Source: Osedax fenrisi (Eukaryota > Annelida > Polychaeta > Sabellida > Siboglinidae). From it: a stretch of DNA of 64,000 nt. The stretch lies in assembly GCA_964019155.1 (NCBI GenBank), contig OZ025243.1, forward strand, positions 88,346,945 through 88,410,944. Direction: 5' to 3'. This document shows, in pieces, positions 11,510 through 24,015 of the stretch. Every line of letters starts with the position of its first letter. The stretch's first letter is position 1. A program made the translations under genes and the position numbers. Under the pieces are notes generated by a model that worked only from the letters and a program-made list of their open reading frames with translations, had not been told where the DNA came from and did not search any database.

Positions 11510-12532
11510 AAAAGTTAAATTTATTACACAAATAAAAAATAAAAGTAAATGATTTAAAATAATATGATATTATTTAAACGTGTTTCCTTTTTTTTAAATT
11601 TGAATTATGTTATTATTATTTTTTTCTATAAATATTTGATTTTCATAAATCCAGGTAGCTATTATATTACCGGATTTTTTATAAGTGCGAGAAATATAAA
11701 AGAGTTTATTACTGTATTTCTATAAAGATTCTTGAATATTTAAATATTATTTTTTATTTTTGTTATTATGTAATAATTTAGATTTGAATTTAATATCATT
11801 TAGTAATATAATGTGTATGTTTATTACCTATTGATTATGTATTATTTAATTTTTATATATCAATGATATATTTTTAGATATAGATATATCAACTTTATCT
11901 TTAAGGGTAGAGGCGCGAGTTAAAATATGATTAATATTTTTATTTTAACAACAACTATTTATTATACATGTTTAATATCTTATTTATAAATTTGTAAAAT
12001 TTCACTAATTATTTTTGAGTATTTATATCAATATAATGTGTTTTTATAAGCGTAATCGATATAATAATTATTTGAAATTGACAGGATTTTTTGTAAATAC
12101 TTGTCACATTTAATAGTATATTTCGATATCGTATACAAATATTTTACTAAACAAATTTATATTTTTTCATTAAACATATATTATATATTTATTCCATATA
12201 ATTAATAAACAAATCACTTGTCAAGATATCATTGGTTGAAAAGAGACGCTTCCAAACAGAAAATTAGAAATTGTCTTGCTATAATTAGCTCTGTTTAGTC
12301 AAGACGTTAATTTTTGTATTTATTTTGTATTATTCATTATTTATTTTTTATAATACTTTATAACTATTATTAAACATTACTATAAATATAAATTTATATT
12401 TGTCTATTTTATAACTTATATAAATATATGTATTTGTATATCTCATTATAACATATATTTGAGTACTACTCTATATTAGTACTAATTATCATTGTTTCAG
12501 TGCGGTTTAAATACCATTTTGTTTTACTTATC

Positions 12533-12588
<56 letters not shown>

Positions 12589-12950
12589 ATGTTGTGATTA
12601 TTTGTTTAAAAAACTTGTAATGTCATTTTTCAAGTTTCCACTTTTTCACTTAGTAAATGCCTACTACTTTTTTAATTTTTATTATTTTTATCTGACATTT
12701 TTACTATAAATATAAAACATTTACATTTATAGGAATCCTGTTGGATTTATTATAATATTTTATATTAATTAAATAAATGATGATAAACTTGCATTTTAAT
12801 GAAAAAAATTAAAAATAAATATTTAATTAATTGAGACTATTTTTTTACAATATTTTAAATTAAGTACATTTATATAAAGATAGATCATTTATGATGGATG
12901 AAAGTATCGGTTGAATACAAAAAAAAATATATAATTATCTACATTAGTTA
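11510..12950. other. AT-rich spacer
   Basis: There is a (TA)n array at about 12536-12582. An open frame across it is poly-Ile/Tyr only. Nothing else is supported. Confidence 0.7.
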
Positions 12951-12959
12951 TTTATCTTT

Positions 12960-13330
12960 AGCGTTTTTAGATAGAGCTAAATTAGCATAGGTTAGATGAA
13001 CGCGCGCCTCCAACTTAAACAATTCAATTAATTTATCTATGGAATAATAATCAGTTTAATCTATTGGAATATTATAATTAGTTAAAATAATCAAATTATT
13101 GATATATAGTTTTACTAATAATGTTATCAATTGTATTTGATTGTATAATATTATAATTATCGATGTTATTAAATATGTTATTAAAACCCATTACTCTTAT
13201 TATTAAGCTTGATAATGTGTCCTTGAAGATCTTCAATAGATTTAGTTTAATAATTAAGAATATCGTTTAATTTTTATATATTGATTTCTAAGGAATTACT
13301 TTCTCTATAATAGTTTTATTGTAAATTTAT
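12960..13330 (-). pseudogene. Possible LINE ORF1 N-terminal remnant
   Basis: Read on the minus strand, broken frames give coiled-coil-like peptides (SIEDLQGHIIKLNNK near 13220, FNNIFNNIDNYNII near 13170). These resemble the N-terminal coiled coil of LINE ORF1 proteins and could belong to the ORF1 C-terminus at 10950-11500, displaced by inserted sequence. Very weak: Asn/Ile-rich peptides are expected from AT-rich DNA. Confidence 0.2.
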
Positions 13331-14003
13331 ATATCAAAATAAAGACACATAAATATAATTTAAAATACACCGAATATTTTCCGAAGGATAAATATATATG
13401 ATCCTATCTATTTCTTAAATTAAAATCAGTTTATCAATTATGAGCGTTATCATTATTTTTAATTTTAAAATTAATTTTTTCTTGAAATCAATTTATTATT
13501 ATAATCTATACATATAAAATAAAGCCTATTTAATTATTTATCTTTTCTTCTTCTATACATATAAAAGAAAATTATTTTAAATATTTATTTATTTATTTAT
13601 TTATATGCGTTCTATGTTTAAGAAAACGGCAGGACGGATATACAAAATTTAAATTGCTACAAATTCTCTAGAACAATAATATTGTCATTGTTCGGATGAA
13701 TTTTTTTATTTCCACCTCTACACCGATCATAATTATGTAAAACTGTCATTTTAGAGCTAATTTCGACCTATCGGGAAATCTTTTGATTATAGAAGAAAAT
13801 GTTTTATACATAAAATGTATGCGAATGTTAGGTGTTTCGTAAAAATGTAGTTATATTCACTTTACTTTAATTAATGTATTCGTAAATGGCAATAAACGGT
13901 GATAACGTTTACGTAGATATATCATAGATCTATAATGTAAACTCTGAAGTGAAGGAGGTAATTCAAATATTGTAATGAAGAACATTAAAAAAGTATATCT
14001 CTG

Positions 14004-14036
<33 letters not shown>

Positions 14037-14657
14037 TATATCAAATAAATCAAGTAATGTAAAACAAATAAATAAATATAATACTAATAATATTAAAATG
14101 TATATATATTGTTTAAAATTTTAAAGTAAATCCAATATATAACCGAATACAGCATTATTATTAACTGATAAGTTCCACTGCTAGCAGTAATATCGAATCA
14201 CTGACATATTTAGGTTCTGCACGGTTTCCATATAACAATGTGTTCAACGCTCTATTAAGTTGCATGCAATATAAATTAGCTTTTAATCATTACATAAATA
14301 TATATATATAGCATTTAAAATCTATATATACTATTGATTTGTTATTTATTAGTAATGAGCACTTGGTATATTCATATCGAATTATTTTATGTCGCGTGTA
14401 TTATATATTTCCTTACAAAATGTGTGTATAAAGAAAGCATAATTTACTACATCAACTACTTTTTTAGTTTTACTAGCTCAATAAAATTATATCTACTATA
14501 TATATATCAACATATAGTATGTATAATATTATTTAACTAATGTATTCTTTATAAATTTAAAAAGCGATTTTTTTCTTAGAAATCAACCAAATCAAGATCA
14601 AACAAATACAAATCAAACAGATAAACAACCGTTAGTTATAATATCGATTAAATATAT

Positions 14658-14701
<44 letters not shown>

Positions 14702-15060
14702 TAAAAGCAGCTTGTATCGACATCCAAGGAGATCCGAAAATATGTTGATACAGCCGTATGTCATTACGTATGATAAAGTTGTGGCTAATTTTAAATTACG
14801 CCCACTTAATAGAATATATATTTATATTATCAAATATATGCTATCCTTGATTGCGATTATATCATTAATTATGTGTATTAAGTTACATCAATATTTGTCT
14901 CTGTAGAATAACTTATATCTATTAGATTCTTTTTAACGATCATTGATCTGTAATGATATTTAAAATTGGCTATGACACCCATGTCCATCTGTTGCGTCCT
15001 CGATGTTATTCCCGGAGGTAGCATAAATATTATGGTGTTCGTTAGTTTTATTTGTTAATT
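13330..15060. other. AT-rich spacer with TA arrays
   Basis: TA arrays lie at about 14004-14042 and 14649-14699, with an ATTT run near 13585-13605. Stretches at 13620-13960 and 14160-14280 are less AT-rich but give no recognisable protein. Short open frames at 14334 and 14712 show no family features. Confidence 0.6.
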
Positions 15061-15066
15061 ATTCTC

Positions 15067-15825
15067 ACCCTCGCTATCTGGTTTGCAGCTGTTGATTGAT
15101 TGTTGTCAGAAGTTTGCAAATAGTAATAAAATAACATATAATATTGAAAAATCTGTTATCCTACCAATTTATTATAACAAATCTCATCATAATCCAATTA
15201 AGCTACGTATTGGAAATACATGCTTGAGAGTAGTAAAAGCTTATAAGTATCTTGGACACTGGATTTCTGATAATTTATCTGATGAGATGGATATAAACTG
15301 TAGTATTAAACGTCTTTACACAACTAGCTATTCTCTATCTAATAGATTTAGAAACTGCTCGAAATATGTATGTATATTGCTTTTTAAAACATTCTGCTCT
15401 AATATGTATCTTTGTAGTCTATGGGATACAGATAATGCTTACTTTAAAAAAATTCAAGTAGCATATAATAATGCATATCGCATATCCCTTGGCTATAAAC
15501 CTAGATGCAGTGCATCCGAAATGTACCTATATGATAATGTCGATAATTTTATTATAAAATTACGTAAGTCGTATTACTCACTATATAATCGTGTTAAATT
15601 ATCTGACAATTCTATTATTAAAATGATATATTTATATAATGTTTCTCGCCCGTCGTCAATATTTAAAACATGGTGTACATCATTGTTTTTTTAACTATAT
15701 ATTATTTGTAATTATATACTTATATATATAGATATGTGTTGTATAGTTGTATTTAATTTTTTTTTTGTTTTGTTTATCTATGGACTGTTTATGTCTGACT
15801 CAAATAAATAATAATAATATATCGA
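15067..15825 (+). pseudogene. 5'-truncated LINE: RT C-terminal domain and 3' UTR
   Basis: An uninterrupted frame from about 15085 to the stop at 15692 encodes the region after the RT palm. SPSLSGLQLLIDCCQ immediately precedes it (about 15067-15110), and KYLGHWISDNLSDEMDI is the post-palm KYLG motif. A conserved C-terminal block includes YNNAYRISLGYKPRCSASEM. The frame lacks the EN, the fingers and the YADD box, so it cannot act alone. The layout matches LINE copies that lose their 5' end during target-primed reverse transcription. The 3' UTR runs to AATAAATAATAATAATA at about 15803-15822. The clade is CR1/L2/Rex-like by motif, but I cannot decide further. The frame is surprisingly intact compared with its neighbours, suggesting a younger insertion. 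Confidence 0.75.
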
Positions 15826-15829
15826 ATAT

Positions 15830-16435
15830 AATTATTGTTATAAAAACTAATTTAAAAAAAATATAATATAATTATTTATTTGTGTATTTATTTGTGTACT
15901 ATTAAAAAAAATCGTTATTACAATATAATAAATAATATCTATATGGCTGTGTATAACAATAATCATATGTATTATGTGTAACCTTTATCAACAAATTATT
16001 ATTTTTTAAATACAAAATCGAAATATTGATATTTTAAATTTTAATAATTATTAAATTAAAAAATATAAATAAGTTATAGATATATATTGGTTAGATTTAA
16101 GTTATATATTATAAGTTATCTGAAAATGTCAATTAATGAGTGAAATAGGTAAAAATAATTATATTGAGTTGTTAATGATTTCTAAAGATATACAATATAA
16201 TTACGAATATTGATCATGCTAAAATTAATAAATTATTAAAATTTGCTTTATACATAAACTATTTTACACATTTATATAAAAGATATATAATCATATATTG
16301 TAATTATATTGATTATTCTGACACAATATTTAGTTATGTTTATGAAATTATAAATATCATATAAAATTTAAATATATTTTTATAATTATAGTTATAATTG
16401 AAGATTTATTCTTCATTGATGTACTTTTCTTAGTT
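15830..16435. other. AT-rich spacer
   Basis: Nothing recognised. Confidence 0.7.
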
Positions 16436-16439
16436 TTTA

Positions 16440-16441
16440 GT

Positions 16442-16504
<63 letters not shown>

Positions 16505-16514
16505 CATACATACA
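16440..16514. repeat. (TA)n then (CATA)n microsatellite
   Basis: About 30 TA units followed by four CATA units. Two overlapping minus-strand open frames here are low-complexity and not genes. Confidence 0.9.
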
Positions 16515-16749
16515 TAAAGGGGCGTGCGACAGTATAATGTCGCATTGGTATAGCAATACATATACGAAATACTATATTGCACACTGTAAAATATTGTATA
16601 ACAACTTGGTTTATTTGTATTCATAAAGCAATTTATCATTTATAATCTAAAGAATTACATTTACTGATTTAATATAATTTAATTTCTAATATATATTGTA
16701 TTTATTTAGTTTTTGTGTTGTTCGTATGTATGGGTGATTTTTTTAATTA

Positions 16750-16848
16750 AATATATTACATTATATTACATCACATAAATTACGTCATATATTATATCAT
16801 ATATTACATCACATATATGACATCATTCATTACATCATATATACCATC
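16750..16848. repeat. Degenerate ATTACATCA/ATAT tandem repeat
   Basis: About eight imperfect units of roughly 10-12 bp (ATTACATCACAT, ATTACGTCATAT, ATGACATCATTC and variants). Confidence 0.65.
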
Positions 16849-16985
16849 CTACAGTAGTGGTGCAAGTACATTTACTGGCATGTTTCCTTCATGGATAACC
16901 GGAGGAAATAGCGATATAAGTAATGTTGAACAAGAAATGATTTAGTAGATATAAAGCCACACTGCAAGATATACCACGTGTTGTC
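16845..16985 (+). pseudogene. Unidentified coding remnant
   Basis: In contrast to its AT-only surroundings, this stretch translates to a protein-like peptide. It includes SSGASTFTGMFPSWITGG then NSDISNVEQEMI, followed by TAGTAG. Two bases out of frame, overlapping the stops, coding appears to continue as YKATLQDIPRVVIALQE, followed by TAG. The composition (Gly, Pro, Trp, balanced charges) is unlike the poly-Asn/Ile/Lys output of random AT-rich DNA. I do not recognise the family. It may be a decayed exon or TE protein, broken by one frameshift. It lies just after the ATTACATCA repeat and has no recognisable coding neighbours. Confidence 0.35.
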
Positions 16986-16989
16986 ATTG

Positions 16990-17440
16990 CATTACAAGAA
17001 TAGCGCATTATAAATTTGAATAAATTTATAAACTAGTTTATATTACTTTAATAATTATAATATTACTGTACCTATACATTAAAATATTACTGTACCTATA
17101 CATTAAAATAATAACGATACTATTCCGAGTTAGCAAAATCTAATGAATTATAAAATAAAACGTATATGGTAACCTACTAAATATATTAAAATTATAGATA
17201 AATATAACTTTAATTTCCTTCCGTATATAAATAAAATGTTAAATATAAGCATAGGTATATAACCTATTATATTACCCATATTACCCAGTAAATAGAAGTC
17301 TTACAATTTTGGTCTCAAAACCTACATTTTTCAAAGTGTTCTAGACGATGGCTAGTTTTTTAGAAGTTTTTAATAGTAAACCCTACAAAAGAACCCTATA
17401 GAGATCTTTTTTAGGATTTAATATTTCTCTTATTCTATCG
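16990..17440. other. AT-rich spacer with a 24-bp tandem duplication
   Basis: A 24-bp unit (TATTACTGTACCTATACATT plus AAAA) is present twice in tandem at 17061-17084 and 17085-17108. Nothing else is supported. Confidence 0.75.
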
Positions 17441-17448
17441 TACTAGCG

Positions 17449-17526
<78 letters not shown>

Positions 17527-17545
17527 ATGTATGTATATGTGTATG
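17449..17545. repeat. Compound (CT)n-(TA)n-(TG/TATG)n microsatellite
   Basis: CT units at 17449-17468, TA units at 17469-17518, then TG/TATG-type units to about 17545. Confidence 0.9.
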
Positions 17546-17681
17546 TATGAGGCACCGTGTGCATGTGAATGTGTGATTATAATATTAATGACCATATTGT
17601 GTTGCCAAACTTCTTTAAATAATGAATTCGCAACAGTGCATGTAATAACTAATAACCGATTGAGCTTCCAGTGTTTATATA

Positions 17682-17683
<2 letters not shown>

Positions 17684-17715
<32 letters not shown>
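17684..17715. repeat. (TA)n microsatellite
   Basis: About 16 TA units. Confidence 0.9.
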
Positions 17716-17719
<4 letters not shown>

Positions 17720-17934
17720 TATTAATATTTATCAAAAAATTTAATTACAAACCTTAGTCACTATATGTTTTAATATATCAAATGTTTAATGTATATCTAT
17801 ACATATCAAAGGTAAAAAACAGATATAGTTTACAACACTTTTATTACTAATAATATTATTAAAATTATTATGAGAATAATAAATAAGCCATAATAATATA
17901 ATTTTTAAAATGCATAAGTATACATACATTACAT

Positions 17935-18928
17935 TCCTTGTCACCTCTAATGAATTCAACATTATCGCACTTACTGAAACCTGGCTTAACGTCATTGATA
18001 CTGTAAATCCCGCCGCCATATATGGCTATAGATGCCCTCCTAATAACTCAAAACTTATTATGTGATGATTATGCCATTGATTTTATCATCAACAAAAATA
18101 CCCCTAAAGTTATTAGTAAATTAACTTCCTTTCGTAACATTAAACATTAACTTTTCATAATTGTCAGTAGACATAAATGATTCCCGTATTCCACACTAAC
18201 TTCAATATCAATCTACCATAACTTACTAACATTATTCCTTATAAGCACGCACCACTAAATACTAAACTTTTACCTACACAAACAACTACGCAATGGGTTT
18301 CTACTGAAATCGGATTCTAAATCGACTTGTTAGAAATAAAAATAGAATTTAAAACAAATTTCCAACAACCTCTCCCAAGTACCCCTTAAATGAAATATCT
18401 AACGGAAACTTCTAACAAAATCCTTATCCAACTAATATAATAACTAATTCAACTGCTACTAACATGACTGCAAACAGCTCTATAAAATAACCAATAAACT
18501 AATCGAAAGAACTAAGAAGATCATGTTACCTGAGCTACCAGATATTCTCCTATGCTTTATTTCTTTGACTATTTTTCAGATAAAATTAAATATATCTATG
18601 TTAATCTAAACACCCTAAATAAACAATTACCTGATATACAACTCTCTTATGACTATGTCATTCTGATATCCATATTTACTGTGTTTTCCTTTCCTACCAC
18701 TACTGACATTTATAATCTTATTATTAACTCAAAATGTTCTTCACCATCATAACCCCTACCATTACACATTCTAAAAATATCGCCTCGACCATTACACCAA
18801 TATATATAAATGTTGCATTGATGAACCCCTTATAACTTTTATTACCCCTTCATACTTAAAATACTCCATTATAAGCCCTTGATAAAAAAAATCCCAACTT
18901 GACTGCAATACACTCTCTAACAACAGAC
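17935..18928 (+). pseudogene. CR1-like EN fragment, linker and RT start
   Basis: The plus frame at 17938-18060 reads NEFNIIALTETWLNVID, the EN start with the catalytic Glu (TETW). A deletion then joins to KNTPKVISKLTSFRNIK (about 18100) and YKHAPLNTKLL (about 18240), the post-EN linker that in CR1 elements reads DKHAP. The 18552-18752 frame is FFDYFSDKIKYI then FSFPTTTDIYNLI, the block before the RT fingers. LDCNTLSNNRL at about 18898-18930 corresponds to the NYRPIS region and is broken by the TIR element. Many stops are present, and most of the EN domain is missing. Confidence 0.7.
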
Positions 18929-19431
18929 TAGTGATGTAAATGATGCTCAAATTTAAAGCATGATGCAGTCTCAGTCTCAGTTACCTAAAGTATCGGTTCG
19001 GCTCGGGCTAGCTTGGCTAGAGTCTCGGCTCGGCTCGGGCTCATTTTTTTCCGAAAATGAAAGTTTTGGCTCGGCATCAATAACCAAAAGTCTCGGATCG
19101 GCATCAAAAAGCTCGGTATTATTTAAACTACTAGATGAAATTTACATTATTATTCACTGAATCGAGAAGTTGGTGCAGATTATTTTTTTTTAAATTGATG
19201 TAAATGTGAAATATATAAAAATGAGTACTACAATTTAAATAAGCATCATTTCGACTCGGGCTCGTTTTGTTAGAGTCTCAACTCGGCTCGGGCTCATTTG
19301 GCTAGAGTATCGGTTCGGCTAGGGCTCGTTTGGCTAGAGTCTCGGCTCGGGCTCGTTTTTTTACCGACAATGAAAGTCTCTGCTCGGCATTACAAACTAA
19401 AAGTCTCGGCTCGGCATCATTTACATCACTA
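18929..19431. mobile_element. TIR element (hAT-like) with GGCTCGG-rich interior
   Basis: The first 17 bp (TAGTGATGTAAATGATG, 18929-18945) are repeated as a perfect inverted repeat at 19415-19431. The 503-bp interior contains many copies of CTCGGCTCGG/CTCGGGCTCG in two blocks (18990-19115 and 19250-19415). This makes it by far the most GC-rich DNA of the neighbourhood. No transposase is encoded, so it is non-autonomous. The TAGTGATG start is reminiscent of hAT-type ends, but I could not find an 8-bp target duplication. A TA or CTA duplication is also possible from the flanks. It splits the CR1-like RT at its NNR/ISILP position. Confidence 0.75.
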
Positions 19432-20290
19432 CTACATATCCATACTTCCAATTTTAACTAAACTTTGTGAGAATGTAATATACAAACACTTAATCTTCTA
19501 CCTCTCTGCAAATAATATACTTGATCCTCAGCAAAACGCATTCAGAAAAATACACCGTACCGAAACGACTATACTCTCACTATTCGATAACCTACTGAAA
19601 TCCATGGATCTCTCAACGACCTCTCAACACAAGACTGCTTTTAGACCTATCTTCAGAATTAACCTAAACTTATCTACATATTAAAACTACATGGATTTTA
19701 ATAAATTATATTACTCTGGTTTTCCAATTACATCACTAACAGAACATAGAGTACTAAAATTAACAAATCACTATCACACAAAGTCATATTTAGTATACCT
19801 CAAGGATCTTTCCCTTCCACTAAACTTTTCTGTATTTACCTACTCCCTCTTAGCAAACTTATTAATCCTTTCCTTCCGTCAAATAAATATTTATGCAGAT
19901 AACATTGAAATTCACGTAGATTATCATCAATCATCCAATATTCACCTTCAATAATGTCTCACTACTATCAATAATTTACTCACCAATAAATATGTACAAC
20001 TTAACCCAAATAAGACTTATAAGTACATGACTTTTACACCTCCGAAATCCCTCCCCACAACAATATCTCCAAAAATATACCTAGTTCATACCATAATTCA
20101 TCTTTCTACTACATCAAATAACTAGAAATCCATATTAATAACAGATTAACTTTTGATAAACACATATAAACATTAAAAGCTTCAACATTCCACCATGTAT
20201 TCAATATAAACAAAATACGTCCTAACATAACAACATCCACCGCACTAACTATTACGTTGACTTTAATTTTGTCTTGATTACACTACTGCA
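19432..20290 (+). pseudogene. CR1-like RT, fingers to thumb
   Basis: Coding resumes as ISILPILTKLCENVIYKHL, then LDPQQNAFRKIHRTETTILS (19440-19580), matching CR1 RPISNLPFLSK and the LDPxQSAFRxxHSTET block. The 19691-19954 frame carries the palm, where the expected YADD reads YADN in IYADNIEIHVDY. This removes one catalytic Asp. LNPNKT-like and LTFDKH-like motifs follow at about 20000-20160, then CLDYTTAYW (the CR1 RLDYCNxLL motif) at 20270-20290, where the inner LINE begins. It is inactive because of a frameshift at about 19660-19690 and the palm mutation. Confidence 0.75.
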
Positions 20291-22570
20291 TACTGGGATT
20301 AACTCAACTAATTAATTTTAATACTAGAAATTCAAATATTCTCGATTTAATTCTTACAAATAATACATTAATTATATCTAATATTTCACCTACAAGTGCT
20401 TTAGAATATGATGCACATATTAGTGACCATTTAGCTATTTACTCTAATTTAGTAATCCCAGATAATTATTTAAATGCTGGCAATCTTAATCACAATTAAT
20501 GTTCAATCCAGCGACTTAACTATAATAAAAGTGATATTGCTAGTATTAAAACTCATATATTGCCACTAGACTGGACTAATATTCTATCCTCGTGCAATGA
20601 TTGTAATGAGCTAATCACCATTTTTATTAATATTACTAAGAATATCATCGAGTTATACACCCCTACTTTTTCAACTAAAATTTATAAATATCCCTTATCT
20701 ATTAAGAAACTACTAAATAAGTGTAGAGTCTTACATAGAAATATAATTGATACAGATACTCATAATGTTTGGAGGTATAACCAATCTTTACTATCAGATA
20801 AAATAAACAATATAATATTGAAGTTGAACACAAAATTCTCTCATCAAATAAAAAAATCTTCTTATTATAATTATATAAACACCAAATTAAATAACAAAAA
20901 TCTCATACTTCCACTCAGAAATCAAGTCGATCATAATATCATTTATACTAATGACTTTGATAAAACATATTATCTTTCTGACCAATTTTCATCTGTTTTT
21001 CTCAAGTCACATATTTCTTATGATCCCTCAATAATGAAAGATTCTAGGTTTAATGATTTTCCTATATCTCAGGAAATAGTAAGGAAATTTCTTTGTAAAT
21101 TACCACCTAAATTTAATTCATCACCTGATGGTTTACCCAAAGGTATGCTTAAGTTATTATCTTATGATATTTCTTATCCATTATCTATTGTTTTTCAACG
21201 TATTCTAGATGAAGGTCAATGCCCTACTATATGGAAGTTAGCTAATATTATTCCAATATTTAAAAAAGGTGATCATTCATTACCATCAAATTATCGTCCA
21301 ATCAGTTCATTGCCATCCACTCTCATTATTTTTGAAAAAATATTATCTTACTATATATTATATTATTTAAGATCTAATAAACTATTATGTACTGAACAAT
21401 ATGGATTTTTAGCCGGTAGATCCACGGAACTACAACTTATTGAATGTTATAGAAATATAAGTAGAGCCACTAACCATTCTTTTAATACTGATATTATATA
21501 TATCGATATGGCTAAAGATTTTGATAAAGTTTGCTATTCTAAACTTCTAAAGAAGATGTTAAATTGGAGATCGGTGGTAATGTCCTTAAGTGGTTTAACT
21601 CATACCTTACTAATCGATTTCAAATAACTATGGTAAATGATGAATTTTCTGATTATATTCATGCAAGATCAGGTGTTCCTCAAGGTTCCGTTATTTGACC
21701 TCTTTTATTCTTAATATATATCAATGACCTCCCTTCGATATTTACATCACAGCTAACCTGCTCTCTCTTGGCCGATGATGCTAAAATATCTCTATCGTAT
21801 AGGAATACTATTGAACGTAATATCCTTCAATCAGGACTTAATGATTTATATGATTGGACATTAAAATGGAACCTTCAAATAGCTTTTGAAAAATGCGCCT
21901 TTATGTCAATCGGAAAATCTGATATATCATTCTATTCGCTAAATAATACCCTGATTCCTAAATACTCTAATTTTCGAGACCTTGGTATTGTTTTTGATGA
22001 TAATATTAAAGTCAATATTCACATTAATAACATATGTAGTAAAGCCTATATGACCTATAATATCATTTGTTGATGTTTTACTATAAATAATTCATATTAT
22101 CTAGTCAAAGCCTATACCACCTATATACGGCCATTACTCGAATATGGTTCTTCTATTTGGAATCCAGGCATTGACTTTATTGGCCTAAACAAACTTATTG
22201 AAAAAGTTCAACATAAATTTACTAAGCGAATTTGCTTCAAATGCAACTTTATTAAATCAACTTATGATACTAGATTGTGTTTTCTCAATTTAATGAATTT
22301 ATCCCTCCGCAGATTAAGAGCTGACCTGATTCTGGCTTTCAAGATACTGAACAATCTCGTGGATATTGATAAATCATCGGTATCCACAACTTATTCAACA
22401 AGTAATCGTGGACCTCTAATTAAAATACGCAAAGACAAATGTATTCATTATTGAGTACCGCTTGGAATTCACTTCCTCGTTCTGTGGCTTCATTTAAATC
22501 TGTAAGCATATTTATTACAAATATAGATACTATTAATATTAATGGACATTTTTATTCTCAACATGCTTAA
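20291..22570 (+). pseudogene. LINE EN C-terminus plus RT (YADD-type, LADD)
   Basis: EN end: NILDLILTN then SDHLAIYS with the catalytic SDH (20400-20440), followed by a stop at about 20498. A long frame at 20560-21627 (355 codons) holds the linker, IIPIFKKGDHSLPSNYRPIS (fingers), TEQYGFLAGRSTELQL and YIDMAKDFDKV (first catalytic Asp). A frameshift at about 21580-21600 moves coding to the next frame with SGVPQGSVI, an in-frame TGA at about 21697, then PLLFLIYINDLP and LADDAKISLSY (catalytic DD kept). The thumb and C-terminus run from 21830 to about 22570, with YIRPLLEYGSSIWNP and, after another frameshift near 22455, AWNSLPRSVASFKS. Clade: CR1/L2-like by the C-terminal WNSLP motif. It needs about four lesions repaired to be coding, so it is dead but relatively young. 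Confidence 0.8.
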
Positions 22571-24015
22571 ATGTAATGTCGTTATTTTTATAATTATATT
22601 GTTTTTCTAGTTTTCGTATTCATTTTGTACTTTATTTGGGTATTTGATCTTACAAGCTATATACACATTTGATATTCTATGTGTGTAGAGATGTCAAAAA
22701 ACAAAAATGCAGGACCGTCCATTAAGAATGATTTTAGACATGATGTTGATGATGGATTCGGCTGCTTCACATGATTCATCAAAATTTTAGTATTGAGAAT
22801 ACCCAAAAAAAAATTTTTTTGATTTAGGTCAATATTTGCTGTGCATGTTCACTTTAAAAAAAAAGTTAACATGGAAATAGATAGGAAAATTCCAAAAAAA
22901 ATAAATATGTATATTTTTCATATTTATAATTAAGATATAATCATAACATTTTCAGAATATGTGTAATGTGTATATATAGTTCCTATGAATTATATCAAAT
23001 TTATAAAAAAAATAATTTTATTTCTAGGATTTTTTTTCATATTATAGGATTTTCCAGAATTTTTGTTAACCTCTCATAATTTTGTACAGAATCGTTATAT
23101 ATGATAAATTTATATTATATATAATAAAAAAACAATTAATTAATCACTATATATTACAATTTGGCCGAAAAAATAATAACTACCCTGGTATATCTTTAAT
23201 TTTTTTTAAAATCATCAAAAAATGACACTTTTTTCTGTGGTTTTTTTTTTTCTACCTCATCTTAAGATGTTATATTTTAACGTACAAGTATTATACATTT
23301 TTAAAAATAGCTCTTTATAATTTTAATATATAGTCAAAGTGGTTTAATTTTTAGAAAATTGTTATATATATAACATTTATTTTATTGATTAAATTAATTA
23401 TCTAATAAATAATATTGTAATTAAGGATATTATAGATAATATTTACTATATATTAATGTTATCTATTAGAAGAATATAGTATTTAAAACAAGTACTCATT
23501 ATTATATATATACCCATTTCAATAACATACAATAAAATGTACAGAATTCAAATAAACATATACAATACAATTACATAGGAATAACGACATTTCGAGATTT
23601 TTTTTTATTTAATACATTTTTTTTTAAACCTCCGTCGCATCACAAATAATGAACCACAATGTATATGGTTTAATAAAATAGTATTATGAACATCATATCT
23701 ATAGAATCTAATATGAAGCAGTATGATCTGGAAAATAAAATCACTCTTACCGTCCATCCCTCAGGATTTATGGGCATATAATCCTATATGGGCCTGACCA
23801 ACCCGATACCTTTTCCCTAGTTATTTGATGATGTGTTCAGCACGTTTGATCAACATCCCAAATATTGCTTTATTATAATTGTATTTACTTTCGGTGTGTG
23901 TAAATCACAATTTATTTATATTTGCTAACTATTATTTATATATTTCTGTCATTATTATTTATTGTTATCCATCGTTTTGATTATATTCAATAAACTATTA
24001 TCTATCTATCTATAC
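22571..24015 (+). other. LINE 3' UTR and tail
   Basis: No gene. Several poly-T/poly-A runs are present. The part from about 23750 resembles other LINE ends in this window (CATATGGG/TGACC motif, then AATAAACTAT and TATC units). The 1.4 kb length is long for a 3' UTR, so an unrecognised insertion between 22690 and 23740 is possible. Confidence 0.5.

Larger units (their letters stand above)
20291..24015 (+). mobile_element. Younger LINE inserted in the CR1-like LINE
   Basis: It begins inside the EN domain (GLTQLINFNTRNSNILDLIL), so it is 5'-truncated. It continues through RT and a long 3' UTR and ends at CAATAAACTA plus three TATC units (23990-24012). Both flanks are pieces of the outer CR1-like LINE. 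The 3' UTR contains TATATGGGCCTGACCAACCC (about 23788), a motif also found at 1-20 and 6205-6225. Confidence 0.75.

Noticed and set aside
12500..12709. 69-codon plus frame
   Set aside because: Built around a TA array. The remainder is Phe/Tyr/Leu noise from AT-rich DNA.
16357..16639. Two overlapping minus-strand frames rich in Ile/Tyr
   Set aside because: They translate the TA array and have no non-repetitive domain.
17786..18019. 77-codon minus frame
   Set aside because: Its N-terminal part is antisense to the plus-strand endonuclease motif (ALTETWL). The rest is AT-rich noise.
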